64,000 bases of DNA from Microcebus murinus (GCF_040939455.1 NC_134111.1:55198501-55262500); one strand, 5' to 3'; shown: positions 1 to 12,670, numbered from the stretch's first letter. Translations and numbers: made by a program. Notes: generated by a model not told the origin, from the sequence alone.

Positions 1-214
1 TAATAAATTCAAGATAAATATTTTTTTCCAGTTTAGAAAACAATGATTTCATCATTTCAGTGCTTAAACACATAGGCTATGAAGTGAGAAAGTAACCGTG
101 TTTAAACACTGGCTCAGTAGCCTCTTGTGACATAAGTTTGGAAAATGACTTAAATCCTCTGAGCCATCAGGAAATTGACCTGATGTAACATGGGGATTGG
201 GATTCTAGTTGCTA

Positions 215-285
215 AGTCAGAGTTACTGTGAGGATTAAATGAGAGGACACGTGCAAAGCATTTAGCACAGTGCTTGATACACTCC
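215..285 (+). repeat. MIR fragment
   Basis: It matches the 3' part of the MIR SINE: GTGAGGATTAAATGAGAGGA followed by GTGCAAAGCATTTAGCACAG. The fragment is short and diverged. Confidence 0.6.
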
Positions 286-511
286 CCACCCCCACTCTTC
301 CACAGATATGCATTTGGAGATGTATAGGTATGGAAAAGACAGGAAAGGAATATTTTAAAGTTGTGAAAATAGGATGATTTCTATTTTCAAAACTTTTGTT
401 TATCTAGTTATATTATCTTATTTTTACAGTGAAAAAAGAAAAAAAAAGAGAACAACACCATTTCTATTTAAGAATCATTTCCCAAATTGTCACCCTTTTG
501 GTGCTTCCTAA

Positions 512-525
512 GGAGAAAGTATTTA
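512..525. repeat. Target-site duplication of the 540-887 Alu (left copy)
   Basis: GGAGAAAGTATTTA, identical to 888-901 on the far side of the element. Confidence 0.9.
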
Positions 526-539
526 TTTATCAATTTATT

Positions 540-887
540 TATTTTTTTTTTTTGAGACAGAGTCTCACTCTGTTGCCCAGGCTAGAGTGAGTGCTGTGGC
601 GTCAGCCTAGCTCACAGCAACCTCAAACTCTTGGGCTCAAGCGATCCTCCTGCCTCAGCCTCCCGAGTAGCTGGGACTACAGGCATGCGCCCCCATGCCC
701 GCTAATTTTTTCTATATATATTAGTTGGTCAATTAATTTCTTTCTATTTTAATTTCTTTCTATTTGATAGTAGAGAGGTGGTCTCACTCTTGCTCAGGCT
801 GGTTTCAAACTCCTGACCTCAAGCAATCCGCCTACCTCGGCCTCCCAGAGTGCTAGGATTACAGGCGTGAGCCACCGCGCGCGGCTT
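540..887 (-). mobile_element. Lemur-type Alu, reverse orientation
   Basis: A full-length Alu read from its poly-A end (T-run at 542-553, then GAGACAGAGTCTCACTCTG) to GTGAGCCACCGCGCGCGGC. It is flanked by a 14-bp target-site duplication, GGAGAAAGTATTTA, at 512-525 and 888-901. The middle spacer contains a local tandem duplication of TTAATTTCTTTCTATT around 733-766. Confidence 0.95.
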
Positions 888-1599
888 GGAGAAAGTATTT
901 AAAGGATCCTGCCACACCATTTCCCCAAGTGCATCTCACGAAATGCTGGTCTCAAGGAGTGCTCTGTGTAAAGAAATTCCCTGGGAGGTAGAAAAGCCTG
1001 TTTAATCTTATTTAACCACAGAATTCCACACAGTACTGATGTTTACAAAATACACTTTGGAAAATACCACCATAACACATCATTGATGGTGGAAACCAGG
1101 GCAGGATCTTGGAAACTTAGTGCTGACCCATTGTAGTTTGGGGGACAAAGGACACAACGTTGAGAACTGCTGGCTCTCCTGTGTCTGGCCTGGGGTGTCA
1201 TCACCACTGACCAAATATATGGATTTCTTGTCAACCAATCGAGCTGACTACTCAATTTACTTGAGAGGAGGCAGGTCAGGAAGACCAATGTACAGCTTAC
1301 TTCCATATTCCACACACTAGGACAGGTCCTGGATTCATCTTTTTGGGTTGATATGGGTCAAGTCATGCTAGAGCATGAGACGATCTCCAAGACAACCTTA
1401 TAGCGACTGGCAGAGATGCCATTGTGCAAGTGCACAGAAAGACCCAGCAGCCCCCTCCCCCCTCAGGTGGGCACTTTGTACACATATTTTCTTTGCATAC
1501 CTTTACCATCTTCTTCATCTGGCCCACTCCCTTCTTCATGACCATGGCATGCCTTTCTCATATCACCACCACTGACTGTGAACTGCAATAGAAAGGGAG

Positions 1600-1810
1600 G
1601 TGGTGGGGTGGAAAGGGCCCAGGTTTGGACTCTCGCTGATCTGGGCTCAATGCTGACTGCCGCTTATTAGCCATGTGATCCTGAGTGAGTGACTCCACAT
1701 TGCTGAGCCTCAGTTTCCAGCTTTGTAGTGAGAATTTTGAGTTAAGGTACACTAAGTGTGTGGCACTGGTAGATACTCAATACCCGATAGCTATGGTTAA
1801 TGTGTAAATA
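1600..1810 (+). repeat. MIR SINE
   Basis: A near full-length relic: CTTATTAGCCATGTGATCCT, then TGAGCCTCAGTTTCCAG, ending in GGTAGATACTCAATA and an ATT-rich tail. Confidence 0.75.
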
Positions 1811-1944
1811 ATATTAATAGTATTATTGCCAACAATAACACAAAATTGGCTAATTGGACTACATAGAGATTGAAGAGTTCACCCAGTTCTCTTCTCTTAC
1901 TGCATAGAAATTAGTCTTCTTTTGAATTATTATAGAGTAGAAAG

Positions 1945-2160
1945 TTGGGTTCAACAAATATTTATTGAACATCTATTCTGTTCCAAGTCTTTATTAGGTT
2001 TTATGGATACGAGACATGGGTGCTACATTTAAATGGCTAAATGTTTAGCCAGGGTAACCAACAAATAAATAGGTAATTCCTCCCTTTAAATGTGATACAA
2101 ATGATAACAATGATTCTGTGATTAGAGTGACATGAGAAAGACACTCATTTTGGGCATAAA
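1945..2160 (-). repeat. L2 LINE 3' end, antisense
   Basis: It starts with CAACAAATATTTATTGAAC, the reverse of the L2 3' terminus, and continues as diverged L2-like sequence. Confidence 0.55.
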
Positions 2161-2379
2161 TTTAATAGGTACCAAAAACTTCAGTATTCAAGATAAGTAT
2201 TTTGGTGCAATGTTTTCAAAAAATCAAAATAAATGCAAAAAAATCCACAATAAACAAAATAACAAAATTCTAAATAAATACAAAATTCTAAATTAAGACA
2301 AGATTCTTTGTAGGCCTCACTTCACCTGTCTTACCCTAGTCCCAGCCCTGGTGAGGCTAATATTTATGGGGTCCTTACT

Positions 2380-2585
2380 ATGTTTCTGGTGTCACTTACT
2401 ACCTGCATGACTGACCTTGAGTAGGTTACTTAACCTTGTTGGGCTTCAGTTTTCTTATTAGTAAAAGAGTAATAGTAATAGGATCTACCTTGTAGTATTG
2501 GTGGGAGGATGAAATAAAATGATTTATGCAAAACACTTAGCAGAGTGCCTGGAAAAAGGAGATGATCAGTAAGAATTACTTACTG
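2380..2585 (+). repeat. MIR SINE
   Basis: TGACCTTGAGTAGGTTACTTAACCTTG, GGGCTTCAGTTTTCTTATT and AACACTTAGCAGAGTGCCTGG follow the MIR consensus in order. Confidence 0.8.
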
Positions 2586-2587
2586 TT

Positions 2588-2660
2588 ACTAAGCTCAGAG
2601 GGTTGAGTACCTGGCCCAAGGTCTCCCAGCTGGTTAGTGGCAGAGCTGGGATTCAAAGGC
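2588..2660 (-). repeat. MIR fragment, antisense
   Basis: TGGCCCAAGGTCTCCCAGCT followed by GGCAGAGCTGGGATTCAAAG is the reverse complement of the MIR 5' half. Confidence 0.6.
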
Positions 2661-2839
2661 AGCCAAGATGCCCAAGCAGCTAAGGTGTGCTCAGGGTGTC
2701 CTAGGAGCATGGAGGAAGGCACTTTGCTTAGCTTCGAGGATCATGGAGGAACATACAAAGCTTTCTGGAAGAGCTTGTCAGCCATCATCTTTATCATCAT
2801 TTGCACCTGGGTGGCCATTTCAATTGTAGGAGTTATTCC

Positions 2840-2965
2840 AAGAACTCACAAGAATGCAAGCTCCATAAAGGCAGGGGTCTGGCCCATTTTTGTTCACTGC
2901 TTCATTCTCCCTACCTACAACAATGCCTGACGTGTAGTGGGAACTCAATAAATATTTACTGAATT
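2840..2965 (+). repeat. L2 LINE 3' end
   Basis: AATGCAAGCTCCATAAAGGC through CAATGCCTGACGTGTAGTGG to AACTCAATAAATATTTACTG is the classic L2 3' end. Confidence 0.75.
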
Positions 2966-3869
2966 GATGAGAATGAAAATCATTATCTCAGAAAACTGTT
3001 CATTTTTAAAAATATCTCTTTAGCTACTGGTTTCACGTTGATTCTCATTGTTCTAGGGGTTTCACAGTTGCCACTTGGAGAGATTGAGATAAGAAGACAA
3101 CATAAAATCTAGGCAAGAAAAGCTCTGTCGGATTCTTGCAGACTAGATTCTAACCTGAACCAAGTGGGCAACATAACAAGTTGTAGGAAATAAGAACACC
3201 ATTCCTATCCAATGTCTGACCCACTGTCCACTAACTGTTGTTATAATGTATCTGCGAATAGTTTGTTCAATATATGGAACATAACATCTTTGATGCAAAG
3301 TAGAGGCATGTTACCTAGGTTTTCTTTCTCATTGAAAAAAACATTCTTTTTTTTAAAATGCAAATCTATGACATGACAACCAAGCAGCACCATAAGAATA
3401 AATTCTCTAATAAGGGAAATTTTAACAGCTGGAGTTGGTGGTGTGAAAGTCTCAAATCAAAACCAAACTCAAAATCAGTCATAGGCTTCACATCACATTA
3501 CCAATGCTAGGATGAAAGGGAACATCAACTATCGCTAGGGAATGGTGAATGGAGGAGGAGTAAGAGGAATATTTTCACAGGGTGCAGAAAAATGTAGCAT
3601 ACTAATTTGATTTTCCACCACTGTCAAAAGTCAGCTACTTGTTGATTGGGTCTGTGTGCTCTGTCATCTCAAGGTTTGGCTCTGACCTCACAAGATAATA
3701 GGAGTCTTCCTGCACTATAATTTTGTCAAGAGAAACATAAGAAAAGCCTATTTTTCATAGTTCGTGAAAAGAAGTCTTCTTGAAAGATCAGGATATGGGG
3801 TTAATCATTTCCATAAGGCTGCAAAAAGGATTTGGAAGTGATATGTCACATAACAAATTTATTAGACAT

Positions 3870-4360
3870 GTTTAATAATTTTTAAAAGGTATAAAAATTA
3901 CACAATGGACATAGAGTATCCATCTACTACCCAGCCTAGAAATAAAGCTCTACCAGTCCTGTCCAGGCCCTGTGCCAGAACTGTTGCTTCTGCCTTCCTT
4001 CCACCCACCATAAGAGGACCATTTTCTAAATTTCATATAAAGCATCATGATATACATCCTTGTAATTTTACTAGGTCAGTTACACATGTTATTGTTCTAC
4101 ATATTTCAAAACTTTATATAAATAATTTCATCATAGTGTATGTATTCTTTGGACACTTGTTTTTTTCATTCAAGGTGAGATTCATCCATATTGTTATATA
4201 TAGTTCTAGGCCATTCCTTCTCACTTATGTGCGGTATTCCATATATTATTATCCTACTGTTTACTTACACATTTCTTCATAATGAAAATTTAAATTATTT
4301 CTTATTTTTTTGTTATTACATACAACAATGCTATGAACAACTTTATGTGCATCTCCTTGT
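3870..4360 (+). repeat. Old L1-lineage LINE fragment
   Basis: AT-rich sequence with L1M 3'-region wording: TCATCCATATTGTTATATAT, a diverged GGTATTCCATATATTATTA, and AACAATGCTATGAACAAC. Subfamily and exact limits are uncertain, and no coding capacity remains. Confidence 0.5.
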
Positions 4361-4379
4361 ACATTTGTGTGAGTTCTCT

Positions 4380-4432
4380 CTCTCTGTATATATGTGTACA
4401 TACATGTAAATATATGTATATGTATATGTAAA
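4380..4432. repeat. TG/TA-rich low-complexity tract
   Basis: Alternating pyrimidine-purine sequence (TCTGTATATATGTGTACATA, then ATGTATATGTATATG) directly following the L1 relic. Confidence 0.6.
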
Positions 4433-4499
4433 ATTGCCAAGTCATAGAATAATTTCTATGTTTGAGTTTTCATTATAGTTATAGACTATTAGAACTGTA

Positions 4500-4640
4500 T
4501 GGAACTTTTGAGGAAAACCTGTTGTAATTCTCTCATTTTATAGGTGAGGAAACTCAAGGTGAACGAAGGTGAAGTGATTTGCCCAGGGTCCTGGGGCAGT
4601 TATGGGCATATCTAGGTAGATTCCAAGTCCCCAGCCTCCC
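4500..4640 (-). repeat. tRNA-derived SINE relic, antisense (MIR-like)
   Basis: TCATTTTATAGGTGAGGAAAC and GTGATTTGCCCAGGGTCCTG resemble the reverse of the MIR/MIR3 class. Highly diverged. Confidence 0.4.
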
Positions 4641-6254
4641 AGTTCTGGCCTCTGAGATGATCTATGTAACTATTAATATGTGTAGCATCAATCTTTGGGG
4701 CCAGGTAGCCTCTCGTGTAGTGAGTATGTGGGCAGTCATGGCCGACAGCCGTCATGGGACATGATGGCATCAGGTGCTGCTGTACCAAGCAGTACCAAGT
4801 ATCAAGGCAGACACCAGAGGTGAGGAGACCTGCAGATGGCCCAGGCCAGCTTGGTGGTTCACCGCTCCAGTGTGACATTCTCCTTAGTGATAATCATTAC
4901 AAAGTAACCATGTGAAATTCACTATGCTTTTGGGAAATGAGTTTGCCCATACAGCTGTTTCTTTTAGCATCTAAATGTATATGTGTACATAGATTATAGA
5001 GTCAACAGCATGAGCATATGCGAAACTGTTAGAAATAGAAGCATTTTCAGAAACATGGGACTGCTAAAATGACTATTTGAAAATCCACAAAATTATACAA
5101 TACCCCCTGGATCCAGACTCCTTTGTCATGAGGAACTATATCATTAACTTCTCAAGCAGATCATCGGGAACATTGGTTTTCAAGGACAACGGCAAGTACC
5201 TCAGCTAGTGAAAAGCAACTTACTGGAAAATCTCATTTATAATCAGATATGTTTTTATTAGGCTTTTATCCTGCTCTCCTGACATATGTTCCCCTCAGAA
5301 AAATAGCAGTCCTTAAAAAAGCATCATTTGAACAGAAATGCTAAAATTACCCTCAAAAATAATTCTCAAGATTGGTTACCAGTCACCCATCACTACATTG
5401 AAAATCTTTCTGCTTTGTAATTTATCTGCAAGGCATCTTTTATTTGCAAAATGAGAAATCACCATTCCTGGGTATATTTTAATCAGGATTTTTTTTTGTA
5501 AATTTATATATCTATACATGCATATATGTATACATATTCTTTATCTGTCTATTCATCTAACTCCTCTGAATCTACTAAAAGTCCATAAATGTTAGGAAGT
5601 TTTTATTGCTGAGATGGCAAATCATCAGTGTGACTCTCCCCAATTTCAACTCCAGGATTGTCAGGCAGGGCTGGGGGGTGTGTGTATGTGTGGACGGGGT
5701 GAGTAGATGCAGCAGAGAAGGGTATTTGTCCTTTTTGTGTTCTTACAGCTTGTTCAACAGGCAAATCATATACACATGCAGTCAATTGCTAAATGCAGAT
5801 TCTGGAGAGATTTTTGGACTTTTGACATAAAAGCACTGGAGAGAAACAGAAGATTAATGTGCAAATGTTAACTCTAGTAATTACGACTAAATAAAAAAAG
5901 TGGTATGTTTAATTTGGAAGTGAATTTTCTCCCTGCTTTAGACTAGCACTAACACAAGGGCCAGCTAAGAACCTCACTGAAATGTTCTGTTTGATGCTGT
6001 GCTGTTTTTGACAGAACGAATAAAATTAGCAAAATGCAGGGAATGGAAAGACTAGAATTACTCTAAATGTTGAAAATGGCAGATTAGATAATGCAAGACC
6101 CAAGTGGTCAGTTCAGTAAAACTATAATCACCAGGCAGATATGATGCTTGAGCCGTTGCTAGACAGCGTGCTCCAGGGCTCCCAGCGCTCACTTTGGCTG
6201 TAGCACCCCACGGGCTGTCGCACTGCGGCCCCCTGCTCCCCACTGGGCTCTGCC

Positions 6255-6350
6255 TCCCTGAAGGTGAGAACCCTGTCTTAACTGCCCGTGCATTCCCAGC
6301 AATTAGCACTGTGCCTGGCATGAATAACTGCCAGTTGGATGAATTTCTCA
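6255..6350 (+). repeat. L2 LINE 3' end relic
   Basis: CCCAGCAATTAGCACTGTGC followed by CTGGCATGAATAA and GGATGAATTTCT recalls the L2 tail. Confidence 0.45.
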
Positions 6351-7094
6351 TTTTTTAGTTAGTTGTGATATCATGTAAATGGGGATCTGGAGATGAGTAT
6401 ATGTAAAAATGCTTTGAAGTATGTCAAGAAATACCAAAATATTTCTTCCATCAACCTACCACAGGGGCTACTGGTCTAACATTAGAGTAGTTTCAGCAGG
6501 TTAACTCATCAGGCTCTGTTAAAATATGAGAGTGTTTGGGAGAGAGTAACGGGTTAAGCTCTACCCGTCATTGACACCTTGCTGTGCACCAACTTCTCCT
6601 CCTCCTCTCCAATATGGTTGGGTGCAGGAAGCTGTGGCAGTTGAGGGCGCTGAGCAGAGTGGGCGGCCGGACACACATTTGCTGACTATTGAATGCATGA
6701 ACAGTTCGGTCTGCATAGCAGTGGAAACGTTTGTTGAGTTCCCACTGTATTTTTAAAAATAAATTGTCCGAAAACTAATCTGATTTTTAAAAATGATGGT
6801 CAAACTATTCCACCAAACAATCAAAAATAGTTTAGTGCATGTTGCTATCATGATCAGATGCTTTTGAGAAGTGCTACTTACTGCATCCCTTTGGAAAGAC
6901 AAAGACAAAGACAAAGAAAACATTAGACCGTGTATTTTTTGACGAATTGTGTTGATGAATGTAGAGCACAAAATGGAGCAGCAAATTTTCAATGTGAAGA
7001 ATAGTCTGATTAATTTAGAAAACCAATCTAAAAAGTATTGAGCACTCAAGAGGATTTATAAAATCTGAATTTTGGGGTAATTCTCTGTTTAAAT

Positions 7095-7250
7095 AGTGGC
7101 CTAAGGCAACGTGGCACAGAGACCTGGTCACATACAACTTGATGGATTTGGGCAAATTGCTTGCTGTCTTTAAGCCCAGGTATCTCTATCTATCAGGTGA
7201 GGATAACAATATCTACCTTTCAGGTTGACACGAAAATTCAATATCAAAAC
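7095..7250 (+). repeat. MIR SINE
   Basis: TGGATTTGGGCAAATTGCTT, then AGCCCAGGTATCTCTATC and GAGGATAACAATATCTACC follow the MIR core in order. Confidence 0.6.
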
Positions 7251-7279
7251 GTTAATATTTTAAGAACTCATGTCAGACA

Positions 7280-7460
7280 GTGCGTGTGTCAGGTTTGGGG
7301 GCTCCAAGAGTGAGCTAGAGAGTAGGATGTCTGCATTCATGGAGCTTCCATTCCAGCACAGTGGTGACAGAGGGAGTGTACAGTGATGCAGGGAGACACT
7401 GGAATGCCTAGAATGGTGCTAGGCATGGAGCAGGCACCTGGTAGACAAGGGATACAATGT
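7280..7460 (-). repeat. L2-like relic, antisense
   Basis: TCATGGAGCTTCCATTCCAG and nearby purine-rich text resemble antisense L2 3' sequence. Confidence 0.4.
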
Positions 7461-7869
7461 TATGTAATTACAACCTGGGGGGGATGGATGCTATGTATTG
7501 CTACCCAATAGCAACAACCTCCATGACTGTATTAAAGCTAAAGGATCTTCAACCTCTGATGCCCCAGCTTAACTCAACAGCAAACAAGGAGCCTCTCTTT
7601 GCAAGCTCAGCCCCACCACACAGGCTCCCGAGCAGCTCTAACCTGGAGCCTCCACACCCACCCTGCACTCCTGGTGGTGGGGCCTGGCATTAGTTGAGTT
7701 GCTGTCACCTAGTGTGCTGACATCTAGTGTGTTTGGAACTAGCCTCAGGCATGTGCATACTCAAATTACTGCTGCTCCTAAAGCCCAAGTGTTCCCAGGA
7801 TTGGCCTCAATTTTCCCTTTAGTACTCTTAAACTAGCCATTACATAACTGCAGAGAGAATGTCGGGGTA

Positions 7870-8095
7870 GTTAAAAACATTTTTTGAGTTGAACTACTTG
7901 GTTCAAATCCCAAATATACTATTTAACATTGTGAGCAATTGCCTGAGTCTCTCCATACCTCAGTTTTCCCATGCATATCGTGAGGTTAACAACAGTACCT
8001 GTTCTAATAGGTCTGCTCTCAGTGTTAAACGGGATAATGTGTACAGAAAGCTCCTAAGTAAGCACTCAGGAAACATTAATTGATGTTTTTATTAC
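7870..8095 (+). repeat. MIR SINE
   Basis: GGTTCAAATCCCAAATATAC, CCTCAGTTTTCCCATGCATA and AAGTAAGCACTCAGGAAACA are in MIR order. A nearly complete copy. Confidence 0.75.
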
Positions 8096-8289
8096 TAATT
8101 GTGAAAGCTGCATAGGTCATCTTTGTTGACTTACAGGCAGGCAAACAGTACAGGGCATTTGTGACATCCTCTTGAAGTTTGAACATTTATAATTTTAGAT
8201 CTCTCTCTGCCCACTTGGATAAGCATCGTCTTTTATAGTGCATATTTTATTAAGTTTTCTGTGTGAATGATTCCTTTCTTTATAAGGTA

Positions 8290-8465
8290 CTTAAAAATAT
8301 CAAAGCTCTTTCATACAGGTAATCTCCTTTGACTGCCACAAGGACCCTGGGAGACTGGCATGGGTGATATGCCTCCCCTCATGCTGCTGACAAGGAAACT
8401 GAGGCAAAGAGAGATTTGACTCTTAGAGTTACATGGCTGGTTACTGACCAGGTATATCTAATTCC
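8290..8465 (-). repeat. MIR SINE, antisense
   Basis: CTTTCATACAGGTAATCTCC, GACAAGGAAACTGAGGCAAAG and TTACATGGCTGGTTACTGAC are reverse MIR elements. Confidence 0.6.
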
Positions 8466-9029
8466 TGCTTGAGACGGTGAAATGACTACTTAGTTATCAA
8501 AGCCTTACTCACTTCAGGGACTCAGAATTTGGCACAGAAATCAATTTCAGAAAATCACGCAGCAGTAACCAGAAAATGTTGTCAGTATGTTGGAAAATCA
8601 GAATGAATAATTAATTTCCAGATTTAGGTTGTGAAACCTAGACATTCATACCAAGGGTTTTGTTTGCTTTTGTTTTTTAATCTTGTAAATTCTGCTTTGT
8701 GGCATTTGTGGCATAGAATCCCAAGGACACCCAAAGCCATTAGAAATTTAAGTCATTAAGTTTTGGTGGTTGTTTTGAATGCATTTCCATATTTCCATGA
8801 ATATTAAATTTTTTCTCTTTTGGAGCAAGGCAGGAAATCCTGCCCCTGGGAATGAGTCATAAACCCTTCTCCAAAAGGCTGCCCATCCTGGCCATGTCTA
8901 GAATGACTTTCTTCTTCTAGGGGAGGAAAGCAGTGAGCTTCCTTTTTGGTTTCCTCAACTGTATGATAACTTTTGCTGTGAGTAGTCAAGGCAGAAGAAC
9001 TAACAACAATGCAGACTTCTAGAAACTAG

Positions 9030-9540
9030 TCCTATGGCCACTTCTCATCCTCTTGGCCCACCCACGCTTCTCCAGCCATTGCTGCAATCACCAGTGCCGC
9101 AGCTGCTCCTCTGCTGCCCCACGCAGGCTCACTTTCTGCCCTGGCGCTGCTCTGAGTCCGTGTGTGGGACAGACTGGGGACGGCCGCAGGAATCCTGAGC
9201 CCTCAGGCCTGCACAACCTGGAAGCGCATGGGAGTGAATACCACGTACAGCAACCTTTGGCTCACAAGGATGGCGTCTGGGGGACGATTCCGACATGCAT
9301 TATACGAGACTTCTCAGACAGTCTCTGCAGGGTCAAGCCCGGCTGATCACAGTGATGACCAACAAGGAAATGTGTCCCTCCTTCCAATGGCTTCCCTCCT
9401 TCCCCATTTCACTGTCCCAGCACCCTCTCTCTTATTCCTGGAGTCATTTCCAAAATGAAACTACCTGCATGCAAGCCCGTGTCTCCAACTCTGCCTTGGG
9501 AGAGGACACAGGGAACCCTGGCTGGTTTTTAAATTAAACT
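9030..9540. other. CpG-containing GC-rich block, possible LTR remnant
   Basis: This stretch is clearly richer in GC and CpG than its neighbours (GGGGACGGCCGCAGGAATCC, AAGCGCATGG, GGGGACGATTCCGACATGC). Its end, with AAAATGAAACTACCTGCATG and CAAGCCCGTGTCTCCAACTC, faintly recalls the 3' end of some mammalian LTRs. I cannot name a family. Overlapping open frames of up to 98 codons have no recognisable domain. Confidence 0.3.
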
Positions 9541-9654
9541 GATTAAAGAACACCTAGTAAGGTCAATATTAATGTATCCCCAATTATTATAAAATGGCAA
9601 CCATTTCTTGATTCTTCCATTGGAGAAGGTGATTGAGGAAAAAGCCCTGAAAGA

Positions 9655-9800
9655 GGAAGAGTGGATTCCAGTTTTGCAATAATTACTTAAGTGATCCAGC
9701 TTACGCTGTTTAACCATTTGGACCTCCGTGCCTGATCTGTAAAATACAGGAGATGAATTGGATGGCATCCTTTCTCAGATCCCTTCCAGTTCCGCAATTG
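9655..9800 (+). repeat. tRNA-derived SINE relic (MIR-like)
   Basis: GACCTCCGTGCCTGATCTGTAAAATAC and AGATCCCTTCCAGTTCCGC match the general pattern of old mammalian tRNA SINEs. Confidence 0.4.
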
Positions 9801-10424
9801 TACATTTATGAAACAAAAGCATCTGGGTGACAGTTTGTACTAGTTGCTTTTTTTCCTCATTAACCCTGGTGATTGTTTTGGCTAAAAATATGGCAATACT
9901 TTAATGCAACTTTAGACAGGCAAGTGAATCAGTCCCCTGAAGGTCTAGATTAGAGAATGAACAGCTATTCAGAACCTCAAAAAACAATAATGCTGACGAA
10001 AACAGAACAAGCCAGCTTCTTTGGGAGTCAGCAAACATTAGCAGGGGCTGCAGCATTGAGATAAGAACAGAATAATGAGAAAATGAGTTGCAACCAACTT
10101 CCTTGACTGCATCCCACGGTCACTCCATGATTCGTCACATCCCTAACGGGGCTTGATAAATGGACTCCAAGTGTTGAGATTTTTTTTTTTTTCTCTTTAG
10201 GAGTTACTTGGAAACATGGCTTGGGAAGATGCTTCTACTTTGAGATAAAGAACACAAAATCCTGCAGAGACAGGAAATAAAAACACTAAAAGGACCCAGA
10301 CTTTCCATAAATCCCAAATCAAGGAGCATCGATCCAGAAAAGATGGAAGATCATGATAGTTAAGTCAACACAAGGGCGACAAAACATGCAAAATAACTAG
10401 GTTATAAAGCAAATGAGGTTGTAG

Positions 10425-10580
10425 ATGTCACCATTTATAAGCCATTTACACATGTGAGCCATTTATAACACATATAATGTAGGTATTGTTATCTCCAGAG
10501 AAACAAAAAAAGATGCTCAGAGAGGTAAATAATTTGTCTGATGACACACAGCTTGTACTTAGTGGCATAGCTGGGATTTT
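10425..10580 (-). repeat. MIR SINE, antisense
   Basis: AATGTAGGTATTGTTATCTC, GATGCTCAGAGAGGTAAATA and ATGACACACAGCTTGTACTT are reverse MIR order. Confidence 0.6.
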
Positions 10581-10584
10581 TGAT

Positions 10585-11110
10585 TTTTAAATATATTTTA
10601 AAAATTAATTAACATTTATATTTATCAAAGTAATAACTGTGCATAGCTAACAAATCAAATAGCACTAAAAGGCATATAATGAAATATAGCAGTGTTTTCC
10701 ATCTTGCTGTCCTTTGTCCTTTGACTGTATTTCCCAATGTTTTCATTTGATTTTTTATTTTGGTCATTATGTTTTTAATTTTCAAAAGCATTTTTTTCTC
10801 CATGTTTGTTTCTATTATTATTTTTCAAAACATCCTATTCTTGTTTCATGGACATGATATCTTAGCTCCCTGAGGATAGTAACAATGGTTTGTTTTCTTC
10901 CTCTTCCTGAATTTTCTGAATTCAATTTTTTTCTATTTGTTTTGGCCTCTGTTTTGCATACTGGAGGCTTATAAATGTTCTTGATCCTTGTTTGTCTGTG
11001 TATAATAGTAAGGCATTAAAAAGCTAAGTGGGAGTTGTGTGGGGGGTGGGTAGGATTGCTAGATAAAATATAATAATTTCAGTTTCAGATCAAAAATGAT
11101 TTTTAAAAAA
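10585..11110 (-). repeat. Antisense L1-lineage (L1M/HAL1-like) block
   Basis: It shares phrases with the two larger blocks at 30.6 and 45.4 kb: TCTTGTTTCATGGACATGAT, TTAGCTCCCTGAGGATAGTA and TGGCCTCTGTTTTGCATACTGG. This is an old LINE copy without open frames. Confidence 0.5.
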
Positions 11111-12224
11111 TTTCCTATTGATACCTAATATTGTTCATATTTGGGGCTACATGTGATATTTTATTACATGCACAGAATGTGTAATAATCAAGTCAGGGTA
11201 TTTAGGTTATGCCATCACCAGGAATATTCATAATTTCTATATATGTTAGGAATATTTCAAGTCTTCTAACTATCCTAAAATATATAAAAAATAATTTTTA
11301 GTGTAAGTATGTCCCAAATATTTCATGGAAAAAAATATATATATACACTAAAAAACATTAATTGTCTATCTGAAATTTAAATTGAACTGGGTCTTCTGTG
11401 TTTTCACCTACTAAATCTGACAAGCCTGGGCATGTGGCATATGGACTCCTAGCTTCCAAGTGCTGGGCTATGGGACATGGGCTTTCAATTCAGAGACTGG
11501 ATCCAGTTAATTTAATCCCTTCTTCGCAGCACTGCATCTCATTCCTACCCTGCACTTCTCATCAATCCAGAGCGCTTCATTTTATTTCTCCAGAAAATAA
11601 ACCTCTGGCCTTCTAGAGGTGGAGGAAAAGAAATTACCTGGCTATGTTGGCAGAGGACTTTGTGGGCAGTGTTCTGTGGACTAAGTTTCTAGCAATCTCT
11701 TTGAGCTTTGAGTGTCTTAAGTTTTGCATGTCCCATCTATTTTTCACGGTAGTGTTTTCTCTAAGCCCCAAGCAAGGTTCTGCAGGGCAGAGGGCTTGCT
11801 TTTCAGAGCTGTCCTCTTCTGTAGGTACCACTTTCCATTCCTACTCTGCTAGGTCCATTACCTATTTGGTGGTCCACCTTCCATTGTCCACGAATGTACC
11901 GAATCTCTTGTCAGTTGTTGTGTGCCCTCTTTTTCTCCTTGCAGATTTATGTCTTTTTCTTTGAAATTTATTTATTATAGTATCATTTTAATGAAGTCTT
12001 AGGAGGGAGAAGACATAGATATTTGGGCTCAATCTACCAGGTTTAACTAGAATGCCAAAGTGAGATTCAAATCCAGGCCAATATAAACTCCAAAATCTTT
12101 ACTCCTTCTAGGATACCATGTAATAACCCATTTAGCAGAATCCAAAAATAAATACCTGTGGCATAGACCGCCAGTTGTCTCCCCCAGTATCCCCTTTTCC
12201 TTTCTTCCTTAGTAACAAGACTCC

Positions 12225-12670
12225 TGTTTTTTAAAGCTGGTCACATGGCTACCCAGGATAAAGACTTCCTTTTCCAATTTTCCTTGAAGCTAGGTATGGC
12301 CAATTGACTAGATTCTGACCAGTAAAATATAAAAGGAGGTGTTAGGTGGCATTTTCCAGCAAACTCTTTTAGAAGACAGCTTGGTTCGCCCTTTTACTAC
12401 TTTCTTCTTTCTTCTTCCTGCTGGCTTGAAGGTAGACATTATGGCTGGAGCTTGAGCAACTATCTTAGACTAAGAGGTGGAAAGCATATGTTGAAGGTGG
12501 CAGCACCTTCAGGGAATCTAGGTCCCCGATGACTTCATATAGCTACTCTACCAACTCCAGATTGCTTATCTCCGGACTTCTTCCATGTGACAGAGAAGTA
12601 AGTAAGCCACTGTTTCTTTGGGTTTTCTGTCTCTTACAATTGAACCTTATTTTAACCGATGCAAATGCCA
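12225..12670 (+). mobile_element. MaLR-type LTR remnant (MLT1-like)
   Basis: An approximately 450-bp block: AGGTATGGCCAATTGACTAG, GACATTATGGCTGGAGCTTG, GTCCCCGATGACTTCATATA, and the tail GAGAAGTAAGTAAGCCACTG then TTTGGGTTTTCTGTCTCTTA. The length and the AAGCCACTG...TTTGGG ending are typical of ERVL-MaLR solitary LTRs. The family name is from memory. No internal viral genes are present. Confidence 0.5.
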
